From JAAZMA01 sp036720245 (lineage in GTDB: Bacteria > Bacillota > Clostridia > Tissierellales > Tepidimicrobiaceae): a stretch of 20,747 nt of DNA. Location of the stretch: assembly GCA_036720245.1 (NCBI GenBank), contig DAIMNI010000040.1, positions 1 through 20,747 on the forward strand, written 5' to 3'. This document shows positions 1 to 6,596 of the stretch, piece after piece (position 1 is the stretch's first letter; every line of letters starts with the position of its first letter). A model generated the notes under the pieces. The model was given only the letters and a program-made list of their open reading frames with translations, did not search any database and was not told the DNA's origin. Made by a program: the position numbers and the translations under genes.

Positions 1-522
1 TTGCCTCTACTGATACTCCAAATTGTTGACTTAATTTATACAATGTGTCCCCTGGTCTTATGGTATAATAAAATCCATTTGGGCATGGTGGTACTGGTGG
101 TACTTCCTGTGGTATACATATTACCTGACCTATTTGTAAATTATTTGGATCTATTCCTGGATTGGCTCGAATAATTGCCTCTACTGATACTCCAAATTGT
201 TGACTTAATTTATACAATGTGTCCCCTGGCCTTATGGTGTATAAAAATCCATTAGGACATGGTGGTACTGGTGGTGCCGCCTGTGGTATACATATCACCT
301 GACCCATTTGTAAATTATTTGGATCTATTCCTGGATTTGCACGGATAATTGCCTCCACTGATACTCCAAATTGTTGACTTAATTTAAATAATGTGTCCCC
401 TGATCTTATGGTGTATAAAAATCCATTTGGGCATGGTGGTACTGGTGGTGCTGCCTGTGGTATACATATTACCTGACCTATTTGTAAATTATTTGGATCT
501 ATTCCTGGATTAATGGCCATAA
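1..522 (-). repeat. 174-bp tandem repeat encoding LysM modules
   Basis: The same 174-bp unit starts at 1, 175 and 349, exactly in register. A more diverged unit continues from 523 to the gene start. By eye, neighbouring units are roughly 90 percent identical at DNA level, including silent positions. This points to recent duplication or gene conversion rather than selection on protein alone. Each unit encodes one 58-residue LysM module plus linker, so copy number can change without a frameshift. Confidence 0.9.
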
Positions 523-652
523 TAGCTGCTACTGTGGTATTAAATCTTTTTGCCAATTGAAATAAAGTATCCCCTGCTTTAATAGTATATGCAAAACTTC
601 CTTGAGGACATTCTGGAGGACAGTTTTTCCCGATTTCATAATTTTCCTTCAT
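1..652 (-). CDS. LysM-repeat protein, C-terminus cut by the window edge
   Basis: Seen: an open frame from an ATG at 652 to the left edge, so the stop lies outside. The protein begins MKENYEIGKNCPPECPQGSF and then carries LysM modules of the form YTIKAGDTLFQLAKRFN...INPGIDPNNLQIGQVICIP. Three modules are complete and a fourth has begun, joined by proline-rich linkers (QAAPPVPPCPNGF). The unit is 58 residues. Each unit has a Cys in CIP and one in CPNG, so disulfide cross-linking is possible. The ribosome site AAGGTG lies 7 nt before the ATG. LysM domains bind N-acetylglucosamine in peptidoglycan or chitin. There is no catalytic domain or signal peptide in the visible part. The putative sporulation promoter upstream suggests a mother-cell or coat/cortex protein, as with SafA-like LysM proteins; that role is inference. 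Confidence 0.85.
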   Translation of the reverse strand, partial: MKENYEIGKNCPPECPQGSFAYTIKAGDTLFQLAKRFNTTVAAIMAINPGIDPNNLQIGQVICIPQAAPPVPPCPNGFLYTIRSGDTLFKLSQQFGVSVEAIIRANPGIDPNNLQMGQVICIPQAAPPVPPCPNGFLYTIRPGDTLYKLSQQFGVSVEAIIRANPGIDPNNLQIGQVICIPQEVPPVPPCPNGFYYTIRPGDTLYKLSQQFGVSVEA

Positions 653-686
653 ATTAATCACCTTTCTTTTATAATATTCTGCACTA

Positions 687-715
687 TATAGTATGCAATT
701 AGGTGATTATATGTT
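687..715 (-). promoter_or_regulatory. Putative sigma-K/E-type sporulation promoter of the first LysM gene
   Basis: On the minus strand, AACA (712-715) is followed after 16 bp by CATACTATA (687-695). This fits the sigma-K pattern mACm-N16-CATAnnnTA. The predicted start point near 680 gives a short leader before the ATG at 652. The second LysM gene has the same arrangement with the same spacing, which strengthens the call. Sigma-E and sigma-K -10 elements are similar, so the exact factor is uncertain. Confidence 0.55.
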
Positions 716-740
716 AAAGTTATTTAAAAATAAGGAAATA

Positions 741-779
741 CTGAAACAAAAACAGGGGCAAAAAAACATTGACCCCTGT
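741..779 (-). terminator. Rho-independent terminator after the second LysM gene
   Basis: On the minus strand, a 7-bp stem ACAGGGG/CCCCTGT (752-758 with 773-779) encloses a 14-nt loop and is followed by a T-rich tail (TTTTTGTTTC). It lies directly downstream of the TAG at 788. Confidence 0.75.
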
Positions 780-787
780 CTAAATAT

Positions 788-1366
788 CTAAAAACTTGGC
801 ACACAGATTATTTGTCCTACTTGTAAATTATCTGGATTTACCCCTGGATTTGCCCTAATCAATGCGTCTATAGATACGCCAAATTGTCTGCTAATTCCAA
901 AATAAGTGTCCCCTGGCCTTATAGAATAATAAAATCCATTAGGGCATGCTGGTATTGGTGGCGTTGGTGTTATAGCCCTTGGTATACAAATAGTTTGACC
1001 TATTTGTAAATTATTTGGATTTATACCTGGATTTGCCCTCATTATTGCCTCTACAGATACCCCAAATTGTTGACTAAGGAGAAACAAAGTATCTCCTGCC
1101 CTTATAGTATAATAAAAACCATTTGTACATGGAGGCAGTGTTGGCACTGATGGTGTTGGTGGTGTTGGCACTCCTACTGCACTTGGTATGCAAATCATTT
1201 GGCCAATTTGTAAATTATTCGGATTTATACCCGGATTAATCCTCATAATAGCTTCTACAGTAGTATTATATCTTTGAGCTAACAAAAATAAAGTATCTCC
1301 AGATTTTATAGTATAAGAAAAGCTACCTGATGGACATGTTTGCATAATATTTTGCTTTCTGCTCAC
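788..1366 (-). CDS. Three-module LysM protein, probable spore-envelope protein
   Basis: Seen: a 192-residue protein when started at the GTG at 1366, with three LysM modules at about residues 16-61, 84-129 and 145-190. Each has the core YTI(K/R)xGDT and ends (I/V)CxP. Linkers are rich in Pro and Thr. I chose the GTG because AAGGTG sits 6 nt upstream, as in the neighbouring LysM gene. An in-frame ATG at 1396 lacks a ribosome site and would fall at the predicted transcription start. LysM modules bind glycan chains of peptidoglycan. No signal peptide, transmembrane segment or enzymatic domain is present, as expected for a mother-cell-made coat or cortex-associated protein. It is a paralogue of the gene at 1-652, with longer, more varied linkers. 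A coat role is inferred from the promoter. Confidence 0.88.
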   Translation of the reverse strand: MSRKQNIMQTCPSGSFSYTIKSGDTLFLLAQRYNTTVEAIMRINPGINPNNLQIGQMICIPSAVGVPTPPTPSVPTLPPCTNGFYYTIRAGDTLFLLSQQFGVSVEAIMRANPGINPNNLQIGQTICIPRAITPTPPIPACPNGFYYSIRPGDTYFGISRQFGVSIDALIRANPGVNPDNLQVGQIICVPSF

Positions 1367-1407
1367 ATTTATCACCTTCTTTTTATATTTTTGCAATATA
1401 TAATATG

Positions 1408-1436
1408 CATAATATGTATAAAGGTGAATATATGTT
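1408..1436 (-). promoter_or_regulatory. Putative sigma-K/E-type sporulation promoter of the second LysM gene
   Basis: On the minus strand, AACA (1433-1436), a 16-bp spacer, then CATATTATG (1408-1416). The spacing is identical to the promoter before the first LysM gene, and the flanking CTTTAACATATA is shared. The site begins only 8 bp beyond the stop codon of the upstream LD-carboxypeptidase gene, so the LysM gene has its own promoter. Confidence 0.55.
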
Positions 1437-1444
1437 AAAGAAAG

Positions 1445-2377
1445 TTATTTTACTGCATTTTCTAATATATAAACTTCTCCACTATCTCCATCTAATCTTG
1501 TATTTATTCCAAGGGGTAATGTGATTATAGGGTCGCAGTGGCCAGATTGAAGATTGTATATGCTTGGTTTATTTAAGGGTTTTATATAATCTTCTATTAG
1601 TTCTTCTAAATTTAAGCTATCTTCATAATGGCCTTTAGGCTCACAATCCCTAAAATCCCCTAGTATTATGCCTGCTGCATCTTTTAATTTCCCCGATAAT
1701 CGTAATTGGTTTAACATTCTATCTATACTATAGGGTTCTTCGCCTACTTCTTCTATAAATAAAATTTTCCTCTTTGTATCTATTTCATATTGGGTTCCTA
1801 TGGTATCTGCTATTAAAGATAGATTCCCTCCTATTATAGTTCCTTCTACTACACCAGTATTAATTTTTATTATTTCTTCCCCTGGTGGATTTTCTATTAG
1901 GCCAATTTCCCTATTATTCATTATGGATTTATATAAACTTTCCTTAGAAAACTCATGGAAATTACCAATTATATCTGAGGACACCATAGGCCCATGGAAA
2001 GTGACTAATTTACATATTTGATTAAATGCTATATGTAGTGCTGTAATATCACTATATCCTATAAATACCTTTGGATTATCTTTTATAATATTATAGTCTA
2101 TTAAATCTAAAATTCTAGGAGTACCATAGCCTCCCCTAAGGCAAATAATGCCATCTACTTCTGGATCCTTAAACATTTCATTTATATCCTTTGCCCGAAT
2201 TTCATCTTTTCCAGATAAATATCCATATCTTTGATAAATACTTTCTCCTAGCTTTACTTTAAACCCCATTTTCTCAACAGTTTCTATGGATTTTTCAATC
2301 TTTTCTTTCGAAGTAAAACTAGCAGGTGCTACTAAGCCTAGAGTATCCCCAAATTCTAATTCCTTTGGCTTAATCAA
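1445..2377 (-). CDS. S66-family LD-carboxypeptidase (LdcA/MccF-like)
   Basis: A 310-residue protein, full length for peptidase family S66. The expected Ser-Glu-His catalytic set is visible: nucleophile S109 in the elbow motif GYSD (107-110), E209 in LFIEEVGEEPYSIDRML, and H280 in SGHCDP. The N-terminal half has the typical LRGGYG segment (80-85). Family members cleave the L-Lys/DAP-D-Ala bond of murein tetrapeptides in the cytoplasm (LdcA) or detoxify microcin C-like peptidyl-nucleotides (MccF). Residues alone do not separate these. The start is a TTG preceded by AGGGGG at 7 nt. The gene follows the sigma-54 activator with only a palindrome between them. Being downstream of lysA, a murein-recycling role (LdcA-like) fits better, by inference. 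Confidence 0.88.
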   Translation of the reverse strand: MIKPKELEFGDTLGLVAPASFTSKEKIEKSIETVEKMGFKVKLGESIYQRYGYLSGKDEIRAKDINEMFKDPEVDGIICLRGGYGTPRILDLIDYNIIKDNPKVFIGYSDITALHIAFNQICKLVTFHGPMVSSDIIGNFHEFSKESLYKSIMNNREIGLIENPPGEEIIKINTGVVEGTIIGGNLSLIADTIGTQYEIDTKRKILFIEEVGEEPYSIDRMLNQLRLSGKLKDAAGIILGDFRDCEPKGHYEDSLNLEELIEDYIKPLNKPSIYNLQSGHCDPIITLPLGINTRLDGDSGEVYILENAVK

Positions 2378-2392
2378 TTTTATTCCCCCTTA

Positions 2393-2437
2393 AATAACTT
2401 ACATTTTGGGGGACTGTCCCCCAAAATGTAAGTTATT
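2393..2437. repeat. 21-bp perfect inverted repeat overlapping a stop codon
   Basis: The arms at 2393-2413 and 2417-2437 are perfect reverse complements around a CTG loop, with a GGGGGA/TCCCCC core. The palindrome includes the TAA of the sigma-54 activator gene (2433-2435) and fills most of the gap to the LD-carboxypeptidase gene. No T-run follows on the minus strand, so it is not a standard terminator. It could act as a partial attenuator, an mRNA-stabilising hairpin, or a REP-like element. Confidence 0.85.
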
Positions 2438-4289
2438 TTATATTGTATTTATTTAATCTTTCATAGAAAGTGGTCTTACTAATCTCCAAAGACTCCCAAG
2501 CTTTTTTCTTGTCTCCATTAGATAATAATAATGCCTCTTCTATAAATCTTTTTTCCTGTTTTTCTATAGCCTCTTTTAATGGCATAATAGCTTTATCTTT
2601 TGTTTCAAATTCTCCTACTTTTAGACTTATATGTTTAGATAAAATAATATTTCCTTCGGCTAAATTTACTGCTCGTTCTAATATATTTTCCAATTCTCTT
2701 ACATTTCCTGGCCAATGGTATTTTAATATTAAATTAACAGCTTCTCCAGAAATTCTCTTGTTTTCACAGTCTATTTCGCGGCATATTTTAGGAAGTAATA
2801 GTTCTACTAATGGAATAATATCCTGCTTTCTATCTCTTAAAGGGGGTATCCAAATAGGAAATACATTTATTCTATAGTATAAATCCTCCCTAAATCTGCC
2901 TTTATGCATTTCTCCTTCTAAGTTTTTATTAGTGGCAGATATAATTCGAATATCTACTGTGATTTTTTCAGTGCCACCTATTTTATAAAAGGATTTTTCC
3001 TGTATGACTTCTAATAGTTTAATCTGTAAACTAGGGGATATATCTCCTATTTCATCTAAAAATATAGTCCCTCCATTGGCTATTTCAAAAAAGCCCTTTT
3101 TCCCTTCTCTTCTAGCACCAGTAAATGCCCCTCTTTCATAGCCAAATAATTCGCTTTCTAATAGTGTTTCAGGTATGGCACCACAATTTACATGGATAAA
3201 AGGCTCATCCTTTAATTTGCTATTTTGATGTATAGATTTGGCAAGAAGACTTTTCCCTGTACCACTTTCCCCTAAAATCAATACATTGGAATTGGTTTTA
3301 GCAGATTTTAAAGCCAGTCTTTTTACCTGTTCTATTTCTTTGCTATTTCCAACAAATTTGGGAAAGGCTCTGTTTAATGCTTCTTCTTCCAATAATTGAT
3401 TTTCTGCCATTTCTAATTTTCTAATAGCATTATCTCTTTCGGCTATAATCTTTTTAATCTGGGAAATATCTTCTACTTTTAATGCGGCCCCTAGTCTTTC
3501 ACCATTATTTTCTACTGGTAAAAGTGTACATACAGTAGGAATTCCATTTATTTGTTCATATTTATCTTTATATACTATATCTTCTCCCTGAGCTACTTCA
3601 TAAAATTCTTCAATTATAGAATCAGATTTATGAATTTCAAAAATATCTTCTCCTATTACATCTAAGTCTTCCCGATATTCCCCTTTGCCTCTAAATTCGC
3701 CACCTTTTAATAGTTCATTAATACTTTCCTTGCGGACAGTATAGCCTGGGGCTTGATAAAATTTTAAATCCCCATTATATCTATCTATAATCACTATATG
3801 CCCCATGGAATTTATATAATTCATTGTATATTCTTCATCTTCTACTTTAATAGATATAAATTTATCAATAAAGTTTATATTAACGTTTATAGCTATATCT
3901 AAAAAATTAGTATTTAATTCTAAAACTTCCTCACCATGTCCTTTTTTCAAAAGCTTATATATGGGCTGGGTTTTTTTACTATTGTACAATCCAATGGCTA
4001 TTATAGAATCTCCCTGTTTAATTTTATTGTCTTCAATCCCTAATATTTTTAGGGAGTTAGAATCTAATTTCCCATCATCTTCTCCTATAATATTGTCCCC
4101 AATAATTACTATATCCCCATTTTCTAATTTGCCCTTTTTATGGCTAACTTCAGCTTTAGGTATTATACCAAAAATTTCTTTTGCTTTTTCATTATAAATC
4201 TGTACCTTGCCTTTTTTATCTATTACTATAAAACCCTCAAACATCATATCCGTAAACATCTTAGCATAGTCTCTAGAATTAAACTCCAT
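2433..4289 (-). CDS. PAS-domain sigma-54-dependent transcriptional activator
   Basis: A 618-residue bacterial enhancer-binding protein. An N-terminal PAS-like domain (about 8-43: FEGFIVIDKKGKVQIYNEKA) precedes a long sensory region that I do not recognise and a helical linker (about 278-305). The central AAA+ domain has Walker A GESGTGKS (340-347), the sigma-54 contact loop GAFTGA (387-392), Walker B FLDEIGD (410-416) and FREDLYYRINVF (466-477). The C-terminus has WPGNVRELEN (526-535) and a Fis-type helix-turn-helix ending SKTTFYERLNKYN. The complete GAFTGA and Walker motifs imply real activation of sigma-54 RNA polymerase. An AAGGGTGAG ribosome site precedes the ATG. It lies 75 bp after lysA, whose upstream region has a -24/-12 promoter and a candidate enhancer, so lysA and this operon are probable targets. 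The ligand is unknown. Confidence 0.93.
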   Translation of the reverse strand: MEFNSRDYAKMFTDMMFEGFIVIDKKGKVQIYNEKAKEIFGIIPKAEVSHKKGKLENGDIVIIGDNIIGEDDGKLDSNSLKILGIEDNKIKQGDSIIAIGLYNSKKTQPIYKLLKKGHGEEVLELNTNFLDIAINVNINFIDKFISIKVEDEEYTMNYINSMGHIVIIDRYNGDLKFYQAPGYTVRKESINELLKGGEFRGKGEYREDLDVIGEDIFEIHKSDSIIEEFYEVAQGEDIVYKDKYEQINGIPTVCTLLPVENNGERLGAALKVEDISQIKKIIAERDNAIRKLEMAENQLLEEEALNRAFPKFVGNSKEIEQVKRLALKSAKTNSNVLILGESGTGKSLLAKSIHQNSKLKDEPFIHVNCGAIPETLLESELFGYERGAFTGARREGKKGFFEIANGGTIFLDEIGDISPSLQIKLLEVIQEKSFYKIGGTEKITVDIRIISATNKNLEGEMHKGRFREDLYYRINVFPIWIPPLRDRKQDIIPLVELLLPKICREIDCENKRISGEAVNLILKYHWPGNVRELENILERAVNLAEGNIILSKHISLKVGEFETKDKAIMPLKEAIEKQEKRFIEEALLLSNGDKKKAWESLEISKTTFYERLNKYNIK

Positions 4290-4364
4290 TGTATCTCACC
4301 CTTAAGATATATTCTTACCTTAATTATATCATTATAAAGGGTCTAATCACAATGCTATTAAAAT

Positions 4365-5627
4365 TTATATTTCGTTTCTTAAAATATCACTGTAGCTTTC
4401 TCTTTTTACTATTACTCTTTCTTTTCCATTCTTTATCATGATTACCGCAGGCTTTGGAAGCTTATTGTAATTGCTCGCCATAGAGTAATTGTAGGCGCCT
4501 GTTGAAAATACTGCTAGCATATCCCCTGTTTCTATTTTAGGCGTTTTAAAATCCCAAATTAAAATATCTCCAGATTCACAACATTTCCCAGCTATGGTTA
4601 CTATCTCTGTAGCCTTTTCATTTATTTTGTTTATTATTGTACCTTCGTATTTAGCCTGGTACAAACTAGGTCTAGGATTATCTGGCATTCCACCATCCAC
4701 AGAAACATAAGTCCTAATGCTTGGGATTTCCTTAATGGCACCTATGGTATAAACTGTAATTCCTGATTCTCCTACAATCCATCTTCCTGGTTCAATCATA
4801 ATTAAAGGCCTTTCTAAATTGTCTCTTTCACATCGCTTATCTATTTCCTCCATAATAGGATCTATAAAATATTTAAGTGGTTTTCTCTCTTCTTCCTTAG
4901 TATAATAAATTCCATAGCCTCCACCAGTATTTAATTCCTTAGTTATAAATCCATATTTATCTTTAACTTTTTTCATTAAATCTATTATTATATCGATTCC
5001 CTCTAAATGACTTTCTGGGCTCAATAATTGAGAACCTATGTGGAAATGAAATCCCATTAATTCTATGTGTTCTGAATTAAGTGCCTTTTCCATTGCCTGA
5101 TTTATAGTTTCCTCATTTAATGGTATGCCGAATTTAGAGTCCACCTGTCCAGTTTGAATATATTTATGGGTTTTACTATTTATACCAGGGCTTATTCTAA
5201 AAAGTACTTTTACTTTTTTATTTTGTTCACTTGCTATAGCCTCGATTAAATCTATTTCTCCCAAATGATCTACTATAATCCTTCCCACATTGTTTTTGAT
5301 TGCCATTTCCAATTCTTCCATAGATTTATTATTGCCATGAAATATTATATTCTCCATGGGAAAGTCTATAGACATGGCAGTAAATAATTCTCCTCCAGAT
5401 ACTACATCCATACCTATGCCTTCATCTTTAACAATCCTTGCCATTTCTTTAGTTGAAAAGGCCTTACTGGCATAAAAAGCCTTAGTATTGGGATATTTTT
5501 TTAAAAAATCTTCTTTAATTTGTTTAATTCTATCTCTAATACAGTCCTCAGACATAATATATAGAGGAGTGCCATATTTCTTAGCTAATTCTACTGTATC
5601 CATTCCTGCAAATATATAATTTTCCAT
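4365..5627 (-). CDS. lysA: Diaminopimelate decarboxylase
   Basis: A PLP-dependent fold-III decarboxylase that converts meso-diaminopimelate to L-lysine. Seen: AFYASKAFS with the PLP lysine (residue 55 from this start), MDVVSGGEL, FHFHIGSQ, the glycine-rich GGGYG, MIEPGRWIVGESG, GKCCESGD near the C-terminus, and the substrate/PLP tyrosine region STGAYNYSMASNYN. Length (420 residues) is normal for LysA. I prefer the ATG at 5627 because AAGGGAG lies 9 nt upstream. A GTG at 5663 would add 12 residues but has no good ribosome site. Next in the transcription direction come a sigma-54 activator and an LD-carboxypeptidase. No lysine riboswitch is present in the short leader; instead a -24/-12 promoter is seen, which is unusual for lysA. 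Confidence 0.93.
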   Translation of the reverse strand: MENYIFAGMDTVELAKKYGTPLYIMSEDCIRDRIKQIKEDFLKKYPNTKAFYASKAFSTKEMARIVKDEGIGMDVVSGGELFTAMSIDFPMENIIFHGNNKSMEELEMAIKNNVGRIIVDHLGEIDLIEAIASEQNKKVKVLFRISPGINSKTHKYIQTGQVDSKFGIPLNEETINQAMEKALNSEHIELMGFHFHIGSQLLSPESHLEGIDIIIDLMKKVKDKYGFITKELNTGGGYGIYYTKEEERKPLKYFIDPIMEEIDKRCERDNLERPLIMIEPGRWIVGESGITVYTIGAIKEIPSIRTYVSVDGGMPDNPRPSLYQAKYEGTIINKINEKATEIVTIAGKCCESGDILIWDFKTPKIETGDMLAVFSTGAYNYSMASNYNKLPKPAVIMIKNGKERVIVKRESYSDILRNEI

Positions 5628-5696
5628 TCTTTCCATCTCCCTTATAAATTCAAAATCCTTCACTCATTGTTCAGGATAGCAGTTATATATAAATCA

Positions 5697-5712
5697 TGCA
5701 AAAAATATGCCA
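5697..5712 (-). promoter_or_regulatory. Sigma-54 (-24/-12) promoter of lysA
   Basis: On the minus strand the site reads TGGCATATTTTTTGCA. It matches the sigma-54 consensus TGGCACG-N4-TTGCA with exact GG-to-GC spacing, differing only at the CG of the -24 block. The predicted start is near 5686, just ahead of lysA. A sigma-54 activator gene lies in the same gene cluster. Confidence 0.65.
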
Positions 5713-5745
5713 AATAGAATAGTAGTCTATTCTATTTGGCATATT
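5704..5745 (-). terminator. 19-bp hairpin between the Crp/Fnr gene and lysA, overlapping the sigma-54 promoter
   Basis: The arms 5704-5722 and 5727-5745 are perfect reverse complements around a 4-nt loop. On the minus strand the second arm runs into six Ts, as in an intrinsic terminator for the upstream Crp/Fnr gene. The -24 element of the lysA promoter lies inside the second arm. The same DNA could therefore end one transcript and start the next, or serve as a protein-binding palindrome. Confidence 0.6.
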
Positions 5746-5779
5746 AGAATTTTATATATTGTTTTCCCATTATTAGAAC

Positions 5780-5803
5780 TGCATTCCTGTTTTTCGGAAA
5801 GCA
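5780..5803. promoter_or_regulatory. Candidate enhancer (UAS) for the sigma-54 activator
   Basis: TGCATTCC and GGAAAGCA are inverted arms with one mismatch, separated by 8 bp. The centre lies about 105 bp upstream of the predicted lysA start. That is within the usual range for enhancer sites of Fis-type sigma-54 activators. Only one copy was found, so this remains a candidate. Confidence 0.4.
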
Positions 5804-5813
5804 TTATAAACTT

Positions 5814-6497
5814 TTAATCTAAATTTTCAAGGCTTTCCCTATCTAATATAAGAATTTTCCTATGGCCTATTAATTTAATCCATCCCATATCCTGAAAATA
5901 AGATAATTTCCTACTTAAAGTTTCTTGACTCATACCTATATGGGAGGCTAAATCCCCCTTACTTATTTTAAGCAAAATTTCCCCATTTTCATTGGCCAAA
6001 TCCAATAGGGTTTCTGCAATTCTAGTTTCTACATCGTGAATTCCCAAATGCTCTATTAAGTTTTCTGCTTTACCTAATCTAGAGCTTAATTCTTCTAATA
6101 CCTTTAGGGCAATGCTAGGGTATTTGCCCATTAAATCCTTTAGCTTTTCCCCATTTATTACGCATACTGTAGTATCTTCTAAAGTCTCCGCATTGTCTAT
6201 TAAATTTTCGTGGACAAATAGGGATAATTCCCCCATAAACTCTCCAGGCTCTAGAACCCTAATTACTTGCTCTTTACCAGATTCTGAAAATCTAGTGATT
6301 TTTACTTTTCCCTTATGGATTACAAATAGGCTTTCTCCCCTATCCCCTGCCATATATATCATTTCACCTTTTTTGTATTGTCTACTATTTGTAATTCCTG
6401 CCACTTCTAGCATTTCATCATAATTTAAACTGCTAAAAATAGGAACTATCTCGATACAAGTTTTACCTCTTTCCTTAGAATTACAGCTACATTCCAT
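5814..6497 (-). CDS. Crp/Fnr-family regulator, FNR-like
   Basis: A 227-residue regulator with an N-terminal cyclic-nucleotide-binding-type beta-barrel (about 19-125, including EFMGELSLF), a long dimer helix (about 127-150) and a winged helix-turn-helix (about 179-210). The recognition helix reads SQETLSRKL, with the E-x-x-S-R pattern that in FNR reads TTGAT half-sites. Cysteines at 3, 5, 14 and 112 could be ligands of an FNR-like [4Fe-4S] cluster, although the N-terminal spacing differs from E. coli FNR. A strong AGGAGG precedes the ATG. It is the last gene of a unit with a metallochaperone and a P1B ATPase, and an FNR-like box lies at that operon's promoter. Autoregulation and oxygen- or metal-dependent control of efflux are therefore likely, by inference. 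Confidence 0.9.
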   Translation of the reverse strand: MECSCNSKERGKTCIEIVPIFSSLNYDEMLEVAGITNSRQYKKGEMIYMAGDRGESLFVIHKGKVKITRFSESGKEQVIRVLEPGEFMGELSLFVHENLIDNAETLEDTTVCVINGEKLKDLMGKYPSIALKVLEELSSRLGKAENLIEHLGIHDVETRIAETLLDLANENGEILLKISKGDLASHIGMSQETLSRKLSYFQDMGWIKLIGHRKILILDRESLENLD

Positions 6498-6534
6498 AAT
6501 CCGCCTCCTAAAAAGGCCTTATAATACTGTCCTA

Positions 6535-6592
6535 GATCCTTCGCTACATCTGCTTATTCAATGGGTGTGCAGAGCCTTTGCTCAGGATGACA
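6535..6592. repeat. 58-bp interspersed repeat, copy A
   Basis: GATCCTTCGCTACATCTGC...CTCAGGATGACA. It matches copy B (13002-13059) at 54 of 58 positions by eye. The ends can pair (ATCCT with AGGAT), so an RNA hairpin is possible. It fills most of the gap between the P-type ATPase stop and the Crp/Fnr ribosome site and contains no ORF. Sequences of the type TCATCCTGAGC...GAAGGATC are known as dispersed repeats in many bacterial genomes. Confidence 0.85.
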
Positions 6593-6596
6593 GGGC

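Noticed and set aside
1..652. Regular repeats resembling a CRISPR array
   Set aside because: The unit is 174 bp, in frame, and encodes LysM modules. There are no short repeats with unique spacers.
1396..1396. ATG at 1396 as start of the second LysM gene
   Set aside because: It sits at the predicted transcription start and lacks a ribosome site. The GTG at 1366 has AAGGTG at 6 nt.
5663..5663. GTG at 5663 as start of lysA
   Set aside because: No clear ribosome site precedes it. The ATG at 5627 has AAGGGAG at a good distance, although the longer form cannot be excluded.
4290..5813. Lysine riboswitch upstream of lysA
   Set aside because: The leader from the predicted start is only about 59 nt, and the gap to the next gene shows no multi-stem aptamer-like structure.
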